A stretch of 64,000 bases of DNA from Clytia hemisphaerica (Eukaryota > Cnidaria > Hydrozoa > Leptothecata > Clytiidae). Position numbers and translations under genes: made by a program. The stretch is from NCBI GenBank assembly GCA_902728285.1, contig CACVBU010000619.1, positions 1,423,193-1,487,192 on the forward strand. Direction: 5' to 3'. How positions within the stretch are numbered: position 1 is the stretch's first letter; every line of letters starts with the position of its first letter. Below are positions 32,845 through 47,400 of this stretch, piece after piece. The notes under the pieces were generated by a model. The model was given only the letters and a program-made list of their open reading frames with translations, had not been told where the DNA came from and made no database searches.

Positions 32845-34710
32845 CTTCGTTCTGTAGTGAAATAAACGGAAAATTGAAGAAAACAGTAATTATACAATTT
32901 GATGAAACATTTTTCAAAAGGTTTGTTCAGGCTCCCTCAATTTGAACAGATTGTCAAAATTTTCGATTGTTGGTTTTTCTGTTCAAAACATTTACAAGTG
33001 AGGTGTTGTTAATATGCTGTCTCTGTTTGCATTTGAAAGAGGTGTATTTTTAAGAGTAACTTGCGCGTGACCTACGAGCCAATCGAAGAAATCAAAACTC
33101 ACATTAATTAAAATTCAGGTGTTTTAAAATGCTACTTACCTATCATAACAGTGAGCGGGCAGTGAACCAATAAAGCAACCAAGTAGCAATAATCTATCCT
33201 TTTTATGAGACAACTGCTAAAAATGAACTTGAGATGGATGTGAGGAATAATCATTTTCTAAAATGCAGAAGATAAATCCATTATGGGATCCATTATAATG
33301 ATTTTAATCGATCTTATACACGTTATAAACGCACTTTTAAGAAACATGAGGCTCAGAATGCCTAAAAACTAAGAAATCTAAGAAACATGCTGAGGCTGAG
33401 AATGAGAAAATAACATTTTTTAATTCGGTTTTTTAAGAACCTTTCAATCCAGCCTTTCATGAGGCTGATTATGTCAAAAAGTTTAGAAACATGTAAGAAA
33501 CATTTAAGGCTCAAAAGGCCGATTTCTTAAGAAACATTGAGACTGCTTGGTAAAACTAGTTTCTTAAAAAAAAAAAACGTGTAATCGTATAGGGTTCAAA
33601 ATATCTATTAAAGTACTTTTAGAGGCTAAAAAACAAACTTTCAAGCTTAGATTCTTACTAATCCTGTACAGATCCACTACAAAGGCGTCCCCTGTGAACG
33701 TTCGACACAAATGTTTGAGAGGTTTATTCAAAATAAAGATTACGTAATGCACACATTTACGCTGCGATAACAATATTTGAGTGAGTCTGCCTACTATCAT
33801 GCTATCATAAAAAAAGTCTGTCTCAATATAATTTGCAGCGGAGAAAAAAAGGCTGTAACCTTTGATATAATTCGAATTAGATAGCGGTTTTCTGATCGTT
33901 AATAAAGATAATCCGGAGTAGAGTATTATCTGAAAAAAATAAAAAAAATAAAAAAAGAAGATGAAAAATGAAGAAGAAGAAAATCAACTTCTCGTAGAAA
34001 TGTAGAATAATGCTATTATCAAGTTCTTTGCTATGATCTTCATTTTTTTATATCAGAAATTCTTTATTCTTACAAGAAAGTTTTAAAAGAGAACTTAGAA
34101 TGTCATAAATGCGAAAACATTTCAACAAATATTATTCAGTCAGTCAAAAAATACAGCTTAAAAGTTTGCCCTGGTTGATTTAAAAGAGGGCTCTTTTTTG
34201 ATGGTTTTACTAGTCAATCAGTAATAAATTGAGGGTTTCCAGGTTACTTTTCAATAAACACAAAACTGCTACCTTTTTCGAATTCTATTAAATGTTATAG
34301 CTTTTATTGTCCCCGTTGCAAATTATATTGAGACAGACTTATAACAGATAAAAAAATCGTTCCCTGGTAGGAGGAGGTGTTTAGTCAGAAAAGATTGATT
34401 GGTCCTTCAAATTTTCATTTAAAGTAGTCTTTGATTATAGTCAATTTATCATAATTATTCCTGGATATTTCATTATGTCAAATATTTACAAAATTTGTTT
34501 ACGAATAGAAAATGCAAAATTAAAAATCGTTTGTCACCCCTCGCTCAGTCCATCTGAAGGTTTGAACAAAAGTTGGTGAAACAAAAATTTGAATTTCTTA
34601 AAAAGTTTGCTTATTTTTTTTCTCAAATTTTCACTCCTTTCAATCCATCAAACGGTTCTGGGAGGTAACGACGAAACAACAGTAACAAAAATAAATGTAA
34701 AAAACGCACA
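32845..34710. other. Intergenic stretch upstream of the protease
   Basis: It holds the promoter region of the protease and the inverted MITE copy at 33318-33582. No coding region was found. The minus-strand open frame at 33564-33800 overlaps the MITE end and has no recognisable product. Confidence 0.5.
33318..33582. mobile_element. Tc1/mariner-like MITE, copy 2 (TA-flanked)
   Basis: Ends ACACG...TTTTAAGAAAC and GTTTCTTAAAA...ACGTGT, flanked by T and A so that a TA duplication fits. The body is the reverse complement of the copy at 12368-12655, with shared blocks such as ATGTTTCTAAACTTTTTGAC on its minus strand. Confidence 0.78.
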
Positions 34711-35117
34711 TACCGTATTACTTAACGCCCCGGGCGTTTATCAATTTTCTTTGAGAGGGGCGTTTATTCGAGGGGCGTTTAAAAGACGGGGGCGTTTATC
34801 AAATAATTTATTACCGAGGTCAATTTAAAAGTGTGAATGGTAACCATATTTTGTTTGCTCGTTATTATTTGAGTACAAATATATCAGTACATATTTAGGG
34901 CTATGGAAACGTGTCAAAATCATTTTGAATACTAAAAGGATACAATTATTATCGTATATCTAAGTTTCCCTTCATATCGTACTGCCTTACAACTACCTGT
35001 TTAAAAACAACTCCCTTCCTAAAGGGAAGACGTTTATTCGAAGGGGCGTTCATTTGAGGGGGTATTCTTTAATAGTTTTTCCTTAAAAAAGGGGCGTTTA
35101 TTCGAAGTAATACGGTA
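34711..35117. mobile_element. TIR element with TACCGTATTACTT ends and GGGGCGTTTATTCG blocks
   Basis: The left end TACCGTATTACTTAACGCCC pairs with the right end, whose reverse complement starts TACCGTATTACTTCGAATAA. GGGGCGTTTATTCGA-type blocks are repeated inside. A decayed relative is at 19769-19995. It lies 340 bp beyond the 3' end of LMBRD1. Confidence 0.8.
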
Positions 35118-35455
35118 AAAGAAAAAAACACAAGAAACTTCCTTATCACTGACCTGAAAAAAAACTAAAAGACTTTTACTTTACAAGTAAGAGAGAATTT
35201 AACCCCTTTTAAATACATGCGAACTTACACACTAAACCATACTTCGTGTCAAATGAATTCACCAAGGTTGATTGACTGCAATTATTCATTCTTCAAGATG
35301 CACCTTGAGCAGAAAATGTTTTCTTCCAAGCTTTGAATAAAAAGAACTCCATAGTAACCAAAATAAACAAGGTTTTTTTTAATCACCAACGTTTGAAAGG
35401 AGCATTAAGAAATCAAAAGGTGGAACCAAGAAAAAGATATACCGGACTCGTTTCG

Positions 35456-38400
35456 TTAAGCGGTAATCAACCTTTCTTCGTCACTTTCATCGTCATCACT
35501 GTCAATCATTTCTGCTTCCGAACGCGTCCGGAATATGCTGAATGAGTTGTACAAAAATGCCATGTAGTAAACCTACATAAAAAATAAAGTAAAATTAATG
35601 AAGGAATCAGAGACAACCCTATGATGTACTAACAAGCGGACATAAAAAACTACTCATCGTAATGAGTGAACATTAAAATGAAGATTAAAATAAAGTGTCT
35701 TTATGGAAATTAATACCAACACTACTTCGAGTAAAACAAAAGAGCTACTCTCAAAATATTTCGGCTTACCAAGAGTAGGAACCAGATTGACCAATGATAA
35801 AAAGCACCGAAAAACCAGGCTTTGTAGAACAACGTGTTCAGAAGCAATGCCAAACTGCTCATTGTACAATTGCCTGTATGTGAGAAGGAAATATCAATTG
35901 AAGTTTAGCTGACTATCTTGAATCGAGGGGTCCCCTCAAAGTGCATCACACCTTTCGTCTTCCAAAGGATTATACGTGTCAAAGTTCAGAATGGAGGTTT
36001 GCTTTAGGGCACTACATTTAAGGGCGTGATATCTGGAAAAAAGGGAAATTCCCTTCCTCTTATAGTCGCAAACGATTTGGAAGCGCTCTAACTTAGCTTG
36101 AGTTTTAATTCTTGAGTTCTAACGCTAGACTTAACACTTAAGTCCTTAGGATCTGAGGATTCAAAAGTTCAAGAATGCTCCAATAAGGTTCAGAACATAG
36201 GCTGAAAGTCTTTAAACCCCTACCAAATTGTAGTATTCGATTACATTTAACAAATAGCCCATAAGCAACTTTCTCACCCGAACTTCAAAGTTGGAAAAAC
36301 GTGGAAATAAACAAAATTCTCAAAATATTTCGACGCAGATTGCAGATTCGTATCTATCTTAGTATTATTCTTAGTAGCTGGGCGAGTTGAAGAGTTGGGC
36401 CAAATAAATAAATGACAGTTCAGGTATCATTTAAAGACTATCTGTTATAAGCGTACACTCTTTTTATGCTAACATTTGAAAACCACCCGCAAAGGAGTCT
36501 AATCTAGCGTTGTCATGGTTTCCATACGGTAGCAAAAAAAGAAGCTTTAATGAGGCTCTTCCAGAATACACCGTACACAGTGTGGTGAAAGATATATTAG
36601 AAAATTTTGAAAAACCGCCGTGTCCAGAGGTAAATTCTAGTTTAATGACAATGTTTTACCTTTCGGAGCATCAGTGGTGCATTTTTTGACATCAGTGGAG
36701 ATGGTACCATTGGTGGAGGTTGTGTGGTGTTGGTACATCTGGTTACCATATTGAACATATTGTGGTGTGATGTTGAAGAGGACGATGGTGACACCGAGCA
36801 CCATAAACATCATGATGAAAACCATGAAGAGTAAAGCTTGTGGCATCGTACGCCCTGTACGGATCTTAAACAACTGAAGAGGGAAAATGGTGAAAAATAT
36901 TTAGTGTGACATTCCTTTTCATACCTAAAAGTAAACAGTTTAAAGTAATTTATTCTTTCTCATTAGTGCGGCCAGGTGACGCATCTCCAATATAATGATC
37001 AAACATTCGCATAAAATTATGTAAATAACGGTATTAGAATTAGGAAAAAGGGACAGTTAACACGCCCACATACTCAACATACTCAACCTACTCAACTCTG
37101 ATTTCGTTGAAAGCAGCTCCCACCTTCGAAAAAAAAAATCCCCGATTTGAGGGAAAGCTTTACAGAAAGTATTCATCCTTACTCTGATACAGCAACACCA
37201 GATACCCATTCTTTTCAATCCGTTCATTGATGCAAAGATGAAGAATAACGCCATCCCAGAGAACAACACGTAATCCAATGGAAATACCTTTTCGATAGAA
37301 AAAAAGATAATTTAGCAATTTGTAACTGTATTCCAGAAGCAGCCAACGAGCCCATTTCCCCGAGAAATCTGTTTCCTTTTTCTTTTTTTGAAAAATGGGG
37401 AAACAGATCCGATTTTCTAGGAAAGACCTTTTCCTTAAAACTATCCCTGTTTCCCCGCTCTAGCTGATGACATCATCAGAGAGGAACAGATCAATATTTC
37501 TAGAAGATTACATAATAAATTGGGAAACATATATCTGTTTCCAAAAAGATGATATTGCATCTTGGAAACAGATTGAACTCTCTGAGGGAAAACAAATATC
37601 AATCACAACAAGCTAGATGCTGAATGGACCTACCTGATGATGAAAGTTAGATAGCAATGCGAGGAGAAAAATGAAAAAAAATCAGTCAGAAAATATAGCG
37701 TTTAGCGAAAATGCATAACGCAATAAATTCATCATTGATTGTTGATGGGGGGACAGGGAAGGGTTGTAGGGAAAAAAATATATAGAAAGTTCTGGTCTCA
37801 AAAATCAGTTTTATTGACAATTGAATGGATGGTGAGCATTGTTATCAATAATGTTTTTGTGTAAAAACCATAGAAATGAATATAAGGAAAAAATCCAATG
37901 AAAATTTGCAAACACGGCGATTTCCGGCATTTTCAACCGGAAAAAATTTGTTCTCAAAAATCGAACTCGGCCATAATACGCATCTTTGAGCAAAAAATCA
38001 GAAAAAAGCAATGGTAAAATCTTGAGAAAATGCCAAAAAACCAGTTTTCCGGCATATTTCCGGCATTTTCGACCGGAAAAAAATGTTTTTTGAAAATCGG
38101 GCTTCGCCACATTTTAGGTATTGTCATTTTGCATCATTGTGCAAAAAAATCAAAGTAATGACAGTATTTTGCACAAAGTCCAAAAAACCCTATTTTTAGG
38201 CAGTTTTTGGCCCAAATTTGCCCAAATATATTGTTTTTCGAAAATCGGGCTCCGTCACATTTTAGGCATTGCTATTATGCATCATTGTGCAAAAAAATCA
38301 GAAAAAAATAATGAGTCAACATTGAGAAAAGCTATATTTTCTTATTTGGTTAAAGGGAATTTCCCCAAAATACGAAAATCCGTTTTTTAAGGCGAATAAG

Positions 38401-41400
38401 AATTTTCCGGGAAAAACCACTTCAGCCATTCTTTAAAGAATCTTGCCCTCCATCTTTGTACAAAAAATCAGAAAAAAGTAATGACAGGATTTTGCACAAA
38501 GTCCAAAAAACCCTATTTTTAGGCAGTTTTTGGCCCAAATTTGCCCAAATATATTTTTTTTCGAAAATCGGGCTCCGTCACATTTTGGGCATTACCATTT
38601 TGCATCATTGTGCCAAAAATCAGGAAAAACTAATGAGCCAATCTCGAGAAAAGTTGGTAACGAACTAACGGACGAACGGACGAACAGAGGTTAATTTATA
38701 GGACCTCCACCGGGGTAGGTCCAAAAAGCAAAGGAAAGAGATTTCCAGGAGAGGGAAACAGATATCCTATTAAATATCCTTATAAACATTATAAGCTTGG
38801 GAGAACAGATCAAAATTTTAATTCTGAAAATTTTGGAAACAGACCAAATTTTCTAGAGAAGATACTTTGAGATTTAAAATTTAGGTTTTGAGGAGAAGCA
38901 GATCTTCATTTCTAGGAACAAGATTTTTGAATCTTTTGGCCAACAGATCAAATTTTCCAGGAAGGCTATGCCTGGGGAACAGATGTTTAAAAAAAAGGTC
39001 CTCGCTGGATGCTTTCGGTATTCTAGCGCTCTCCAATGACTGAATTCCAAAAAACAATTCTTCACTTTTCCATTTTTCTTATTGCAGATTAATTTAATGT
39101 TTGTGTGAGATGGTGTTAATAAAATACTAATTAATACCAACTTATTGACGCCAAGAATATTGAAAGAAATCATTATATACCTTAGAAGCATACACCATAA
39201 TGATATTAACAGGGTTTTGTAGTTTGGGGACTGGGAGCGAGTACCCTTGCTTGTAACCCAACGAGTTCAATTCTTTGTCGACACTGGAAAAGGAAAGATC
39301 ATAAAAGAAATAAAACACGTTTTTTTCGATTGTTCAATGCGACTCGGGTGAGTGAAAATAGTTCTAGTTGTTCTCATATCTTTAATACATCCAAAAATAT
39401 GTAGAGAGACAAGACATCGTACAGGGAATCTTAACAACAACTCAGAATCTGAATGGAACTTTGAAAGTAAATCAAGAAAGCACTCTTATGGTAGATTTCT
39501 CACTCCACAAGGTAAATAAAGACACTAAAGTGATTAACATACTTAGTGATGGTCAACGAAACCATCATCAACAATGAAATTGCCAAGAATGCAAAACCAA
39601 ACACAACTTCGAATGGTTTCAAAATACGTTGAGCTTTACCAAGACAGTTGTTCTTCACGCGGCTTTTCTTACGGTCAATACGGTGCTGTATCCGTTCGTC
39701 TTGCTCTAAACGCCGTAACTCGTTGCGTTCGTAGCGCGATAGGTTTCGACCGGAGTTACTTTTCGTGCGAAGAGCATTCAATTTGTCAGCGTCTCGTTCT
39801 TTCTTCGTGACACGTCTTGGATTGGATTCCTTCAGGAAAGAAAACACGGGAAATGTTTACAACAGAAAATAATTTACCTGAAGGAAAGAGATTTTTGCGG
39901 GAATTCAATTTGGGGGATGGCCGAAATAGTTTTTTTCAGATGAAATTCAATTTAGCGAATGAAGGATATTTCTGGCAAAAAAAAACGCTATTAAAGAAGA
40001 AAAAACCTGTTATAAGGCCTGAACTATCAAAAATATTAATTAACCTCCTAAATACTTTAGCTTTGAATGTTCACTTAGTAAAACAAGTGGAAACTTACAG
40101 TTTCTTCGTATTTTCGGCAACATCGAATCATTCCCAATGGTAATGCTGACATACCATAACCCTATTAAAAATAATAGATGAGAAGATGGTAATTAAGATG
40201 TATAATGAATGACTTATCAATCCAGCTTATAGTCGAGACTCGCCAGCTGAAAACGTTTCCATAGACATAAACTTTCTCAGTTTTTAAACTACAAGGATAG
40301 ACAGGTGTTCGAATGATAGGGGGTTGCTTCATAAACATACCGTGTAAAGAATGAGGGTGAACATCCCAAACATGGACATCACACCAACCATGATTGACAT
40401 TGCTTGATCGGCATCTGTTAGCAGAAGATTTATAAGGGATAAAGTGCAAGTAAGGATGAATATCTTCGTAGCAAGTTATTATTATCAGCTGTATCCAAAC
40501 ATCGACTCATTCTTGGCGTCCTAACTAAAATAAAGATACTTAAAACGCATCCAGTTAAAATTATACTTATCATTTTTGTAAACAATGACGCAATGGTTTA
40601 CTCACGTGTGTATTGATGGAGTTGGTCTTTCAGAAAATCGATTTTGTCATCTATGCCAGTGATATTCTGTGATGAAGGTGTTTTCAATGGTACGAAAGCA
40701 CTGGTGAAGAAAAACGAGAATTTTTATGATAACTACTCTAAGGTCCCGAATAATAGGGGGGTCCGATTTTTGCAAAATGAACGGGAGAGTCTGAATAAAG
40801 GGGGGGGGGTGCCTGAAAATATTTAGGTAAATATAGGCTAAAATCAGGCTATTTAGAGCAAAATAAGGGTCCTTCTCTTTGACAGCTGAAAATATTCTTA
40901 AAAATTAATAAACGGGGGGGGGGGTCCTAATAAGAACGGGGGGGGGTCCGAAAATTTTTGGTGGGGACGTCTATTCGGGACCTTAGAGTAATTAATTATT
41001 TTAATAATGACGAATGAAAATGAAACTTTAGATTATTAACATAGTGAAAATGTTGTGAGCCGAATCGCGTCCGTAAAACACAAGTTCTCTGAAAGCAGTT
41101 GATACTGTTTATTACTGGAAAGATACCACGTTGAGCGCATTAAGAATATCAGCAAAATTGAAGCTTACCCAGTCATCAAGATGACAAAAGCAATGATCAA
41201 GAAGACAACAGTGTATTTCAACGAGGTGCAACATTTCTAAAAAATGAAAAATATTAAGTTATCGTGGTTCTAAAGGAAAGTCGCCTGTTTGTAAAAATCG
41301 TACTGCTCGTGAAGATAGTCCCGATCTGAGACCCGTTTAATTTCCTGCTATAACCACATTGAAACTATTATAGTGAGATGAACGCAAAAACATTTCAAAA

Positions 41401-44400
41401 ATCATTGATGTAAATGAGTGATGTTTCCAATAGAAATGTTCGACCGATAAAACGACCGTAGTGCAATGTTAGAGGATCTGGCTACGGTGTGCAAGGTTGT
41501 GGGTTCAATCCCCGGACGGTTCAAACCAAAGACTTTATACAAAAATCCTCAGCATGATGCACAAAAATTAGAGAACGGTCAAGAGTAAGTGGAGCAATCC
41601 AGGGAGAAAGAAAAGCGCCCTGTCATACATTCGGGTCAATAGCTATCGAAAGAGGAGCCTTCGGGTCGCCTACAACTGCAGTTGAAGACTTACTTGCTTA
41701 GGTTAAGCGTGCAAGGTTCAATAAATCATGACGATTTCGCAAACAAGATAAATTTTGTATCAGATTAAAGATTACCTGAGGGTTTGAAAACCACTGTTTA
41801 CTTTCGCGGGCAGAAACTTTCACGATTTTTGTCTTTTTCGCGAAAGTTTCTGTGAAGTAAGAAATTACACGAGAAATTCGCGAAAGTTTTTTCCGCGAAA
41901 ATAACACTTTTTTTTACTCAGTCTTCAGTTTTTGTGCATTTTTATCGCTTTTTTGCCTGCAAAATGAATTAACATTATAAAATTCGCGAAAGCTATATCC
42001 GCTGAATTCGTACCAAAAGAAAAATTCACGAAAGTTAAATTCGCGAAATTTTGCGATTTTGCAATCTCGTAAAAGTTTCTGCCCTTTAAAGTATAGAGCC
42101 ATTAGAAAATACGGTTTCGATCTAATAGAAATGAAAACACAAAAGTTATACTTGTTTAGTAGATAATTCGTCTTCTTCGGGGTCTTCAAAGAAGAAGTAC
42201 ATGAATGGCAACACCAAGAACACAAACAATCCAACCAAACCGTACAACGCTGAAAAAAAGAAGAAGTTAACTTGCTTACGAAACTTTTCGCACAGAAGTC
42301 CAATGATTCGATTGGATTTGTTGAAACTGTTTTTGGCATAACATTTGATTAATTTTAGTTTAGTGTAGTCAAACTAAATTCCGCTATCGTCATACTTCTT
42401 TAAGAACAGTCCTTATTCATTTAACAAGAAAATTTGGTCAAAAAAGGAGAAGTGGGTGGGCAGTAGGTTTATCAATTGACGGTATGCGCGGCGAAAAAAT
42501 TGGCTTTTAGAATTGCACCCTTACAGTGCAGCAAAAAATCGGTGAAATTCATAACTTTACAGTGCGTTTTTCTCAAATTTTCAACTCTTTTAGAGCAAAA
42601 AAAAATTGAAAAAAATCTTGGATTTGATTTGCCAAAATTTCCACCCTTACAGTTCATTAATTATCAAAAAAATCCATCCTTAAAACCTGAAGAGCATGCC
42701 CTTAACCTTACCCTTCCTTGCCTATTCCTAGCCCCAGATTATCATTTCTATCATTTATAATTCTGAAAAACAGTGTATAGTGGAGTGTGATTGACTCGAA
42801 AGACCTGTTTCAATGAACATCAAGGCCACTTTAGGAATCAGGCCTTCAGATAAACGAATAGAAAGTGAAATCTTCCGTTACAAGGATAGTGAACGCAGGA
42901 ATTATACGCAGAATTCACAGCTGATAATGGCGGCAGACGAAAGAAAATTTGCGAAGAAACAACCACTAGCTGTAAGCTCACTATGGCAGCGAAGCCAGTT
43001 TAAAATATTCCTTCGGCTTGGAGCTTATTTCTTAGATATATACTTGACGGTTCCCGTCGTCGCAGACTCCGGTTTTGCTGCGCATCAAAAGCGCTTAGGA
43101 TGATAAAAATGGTATAGTTGATGGTCTCTAATTCTCCCTTTAAGGGGAATTAGCATTAGTTTCTTCAGGAGGTTTGGAGCAGAGCTTATCAAACAGTAAA
43201 ACATCAAAATTGAGAGTGGCAACTGTATCATCAGTGTATGAAAATCGAAAGTAACAATAAAAAATTTGAGGCGCCTTAAAAGAACTAAAAACAAAAACTT
43301 TGCTTTCAAGAACAGTCATAAGCGCAACTTACGGAGCTTATCTGCACTTCCTGCGCGGAAAACCTCCGTTTCTATCTACGGTGACATCAAAAACTCATTT
43401 TAAGTAACCATCTTTTAGAAACGTGTCACGCTTTTTTAAATTTGGAAATTTGCAACGACGTCCATGATATTTTGAATAATTGACATCAGAATTATTTTCG
43501 TTAGAAAGTGATTGTTTTTTTGTTTTTTTTTTTAATGGGACTTTTTGCAATAATATTAATAATAATTAAATATTAAATCAAAACGTTACAATATATAAAT
43601 TGCTTAAAATATGTAGAGCTAGGAAATAGAATTTGAAGTTAAAATATAAAAATTGAAATCACGACACAAACAAAAAACAAATATAGTGTAAACTGAATCA
43701 GAATCCTGTCGAAATAGCACAACCTAAGGTTTGGTTTTAGTGTTCGTGTACCACGAATACATGTTACGACTGATCTCGTTAGCGCAAACGAAATTTTTGT
43801 TCGAATCTAGACTAGTAAACTAGTCGGTTATTACTTATAACCTTATAATAAAACTGTCAATCAAATAATGTAAACACTAATTAAATATTCAGCGCGCGTG
43901 AGAGAAAAGGAAAATAACCGACTAGAAGCTACTTCCAACGCCTTTTTTTCTTCACCTACAATCGTAAGGAGAGACATACAGATTTCTGTATGTCTGACCC
44001 GTGCGGGATTGCATTTATTTTTCTTTCTGTTTATTGCGGTTTTAGAAATGCTCATTTATTTATATGTTCCCATGTTCAATGTTACTATGAAATATCATTT
44101 AGTCAAAAAAGTTGGATGGATTCTCAAAAACCTAAAAAAAGTTGTAAAATTAAACAACGTTTTTTGAGGGAAGTAGCTTCTAGTCGTTGAAATTCAGAAA
44201 AGAGACGCAACTTCACCCCTTCGATTCTTTTTATTTGGAGCTTGATTTTTTGTATATGGGTCTGTTTTCAACGACTAGTTTACTAGTCTAGTTCGAATCC
44301 AATTTTTAGTTTTTTTCCCGTTCATTTGACACTAAAGCGCTTTTGAGACTATATCAGAGCATAGGCGTTGAATACCTTTACATCAAAAAAGTCATTGTAG

Positions 44401-47400
44401 GGGCTTCTTCGGTTCGGACGTCAAATCTCTTTTTGGACGGGAGTTTTATCGGGAGACAGTGCTAATTTTCTCTCTCAATTATGGATGAAAAATAAAATTT
44501 TAAACATATAAATGATTAAAACCACAACTAATTACGCACTGCCTTTTCGAAATGAGATTTTAGACTCGAGACTATACGAAATTATGCTTTCATACTCAAA
44601 TGAACCCCCTGACAAACCATTCGAAATCGCAGCTGGCCTACCATTTTAGCGTGACAGACACAAAATATGAAATTCTTTTAGTATATAGGCTAACAAAATC
44701 ATGAAACTATAATATCATAGTTACCATAAATCTTCAAATATTTGCTAAATAATTATTCAATGGACAATAGTTAAATGAAGAGGCGTGGCAACTACAGTAC
44801 TTCCTCTTAGGTACCATTCTTAATATATAATGAATAAATTAAAAATATAAAAATAAATATTGAAACAGAATGTATTGAAACAAAATGAATTTTAGCAATT
44901 GCTTCATGGATACCACTTGGACAATGAAGAAATAACCATGGAGTTAGAAAAGTATTTAATTCAAATGATTGAAACAAAACTCATTCAAAAGGACAAAACC
45001 TAGAATAGAAACCAACCAATGCATAAAATATTTCATCTAGCCACCACGAAAAATAAAGTTGACTCGATTTCTCAAAAAGAAAATCAAAACAGAATACAGT
45101 TAAATTTTTATGGAGTAGATCAAAAACAAAATACGAACTATCGGTAAGGAAAGGATGCCATCCAAACAAAAAACCCTCATCTATCAGTTCGTTCTTTGTG
45201 TCAATTTAACAATTGCTCACAATATTCTCAGAATTGACGATACTCGGATAGCGAAATTTGTATTGAGACACGAAGATAAAGTTCATGTGACACCACATTA
45301 CAAAGAATTGAACATTGAAGAGGAAGCAGCATGTGTGGACAGATGTGTGACAGAAACACAATGTAAATCAGTCAATTTCTACAAGAATGATACGGATGCA
45401 GAGGAAAGCAAATGTCAACTGGTTGCTGAAGATATTGATGATTTAAATGAATATATGGATCGAGTTGGATGGAGACACCTTGATACAGGTATATTAATAC
45501 ATTGTTCTTAACATTTCTTTTTGTATCATGGAATGTCAGATTTATCAAGTTTTTAAAGTCCGTCTCAAAATCTTAATTTTTCATCTTTATTTTCTAACCT
45601 TTAAAAAAAAAATTTTATCTTATAAACATTCATCCACTTCCGATTATTTTTTCAACAAGCACAAAACCGCTATCTTATTCGAAATCTATCAAAAGTATGA
45701 AAATGTTTCCGTCGAATCTAGATTCTTAAGGCTTAGATGATGATAAATGAGAGAGTTGGGTAATAAATTTCAAGTTGGAATGAAAAATAATGGGTAACAA
45801 GTACGGACTGCTAATAGCACAAGAAATCTCTGTCTTTTGATATAACATTACTGGTTCTTTTTACCAGGTAAAACTTCAATAACCCGTTTGAAGCATCCCA
45901 ATGGTTATTGTTGGGTACCCGAAGTATCAAGTCCTTGTGATTTTTCTGTAAGCAATGTCGAGTTACAACCATTATCAAGTTCAAAATGTCAAGACATCTC
46001 CGCTTATTTTGACTTTGATCGAAGCTGGTCAGGTGAGAAGTTTATTATGATAATTTGAAGTTGAATTTTTCTAAAATCCTTTCGATTTTCACTCAATAAA
46101 AAAAACGAACTAGGCCATTCATCATCATAAAAAATGTTTCTACCGATTGACAAAGATTGACTCTCAATGGACAATGACAATACGCAAAATGGGTAACGCA
46201 TCTCAACTGGTTGGATTTCCGTCTACAAACGGAAAGTTACAACACTGGTGTCACTCAAACAATAATTAAATTGAATGAATGAATGAATGAATTATTGAAA
46301 TTTATGAAATTTTTCTTATGGAGAAAACTTGGTCTAATTTGTGAAAATCTTTGTCACCAGCTCCTTGATGTTGACCAGAAAAAAATTTCGTCTTAGAAAA
46401 CTTCATCAATTGCGTCATTTTCCCTGACTAAGTTTTCTCTTTAAGGTAACACGAAATTTCATGTTATCATCAACAACGGAGGAAAGTGAATAAAAAGTTT
46501 TTTAAATATATTTCCAGGCACAATCATTCACGTCTGCAGTGGAAAGATGCTTTGTCCGGCATCCACAGCAGCCTCTGGAAACCCTATCACGCTTGTTGAT
46601 GTCCATGATTGCACATTCAGTGATCAGTATTTGGATGGACGCAAAAAATTCCGCAGAAATCCATGTAAGTCATATAGATATCAACTGGCTTTTAGTAAAG
46701 TGTGACGTAGACTTTTGAAATTCAACTTCATGATATGCAACATTAAAATGTCTTCTGAAACTACGTCAGGGACCAAGCTCTGGGTCCGTGATGTAATGTC
46801 AGAGGATATTTTAGTGCTGTATATCATGAACAGTATCGAAAAACCCTTTTCCTTGAGTATTATTTGTTATGATTAAGGCATGCCTCGATGATGGTTAAAA
46901 ATTATTTTATATCGGGACAACAGCGCAATAACCTACAATCATGGTCGAAATATATTAAGATTTTAGTGTATTTTAACGTTTTTCAGAATTTAAAGTTCGG
47001 GCGAGAATTGCTATTTTAGCACTTCCACTTTCTTTCATTGAATATTTCGATAATAGAGGGGTTTGGTGGCTTCTAGGCTATATTCCAAGCCTTATTCGAG
47101 CAAATTTGAGCTTTTAAATCCTGAAATCCTAGCTCCAAAGTCTTTAAGTCTCATGTTAAAACACAAAGTTAAAACTCTACTTTCCAACTGTAGTTTAAGG
47201 CGCTTAAAAATCATTTGTGGTATTTAAAATTTCGCCGGGAACTCCCCTTTGTCTCAAATATTTTGTCTATGATTGTAGGTACCTCTTTTCCTTTAAAGTA
47301 TGCAGCGAATGTGACGATTTGAGAACACTTTTTAGTCCATTCTTGCAAAACCTCTTCGCGCAACCTTGCGTGGGATTTTAACTATTAGAGAAATTACTAT

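Noticed and set aside
41460-41530. Functional tRNA gene
   Set aside because: A and B boxes are present but no acceptor stem pairs around them; better read as a SINE head.
43861-44190. Open frames on both strands
   Set aside because: They lie wholly within the TIR element copy 2, and the same sequence in copy 1 has a different set of stops.
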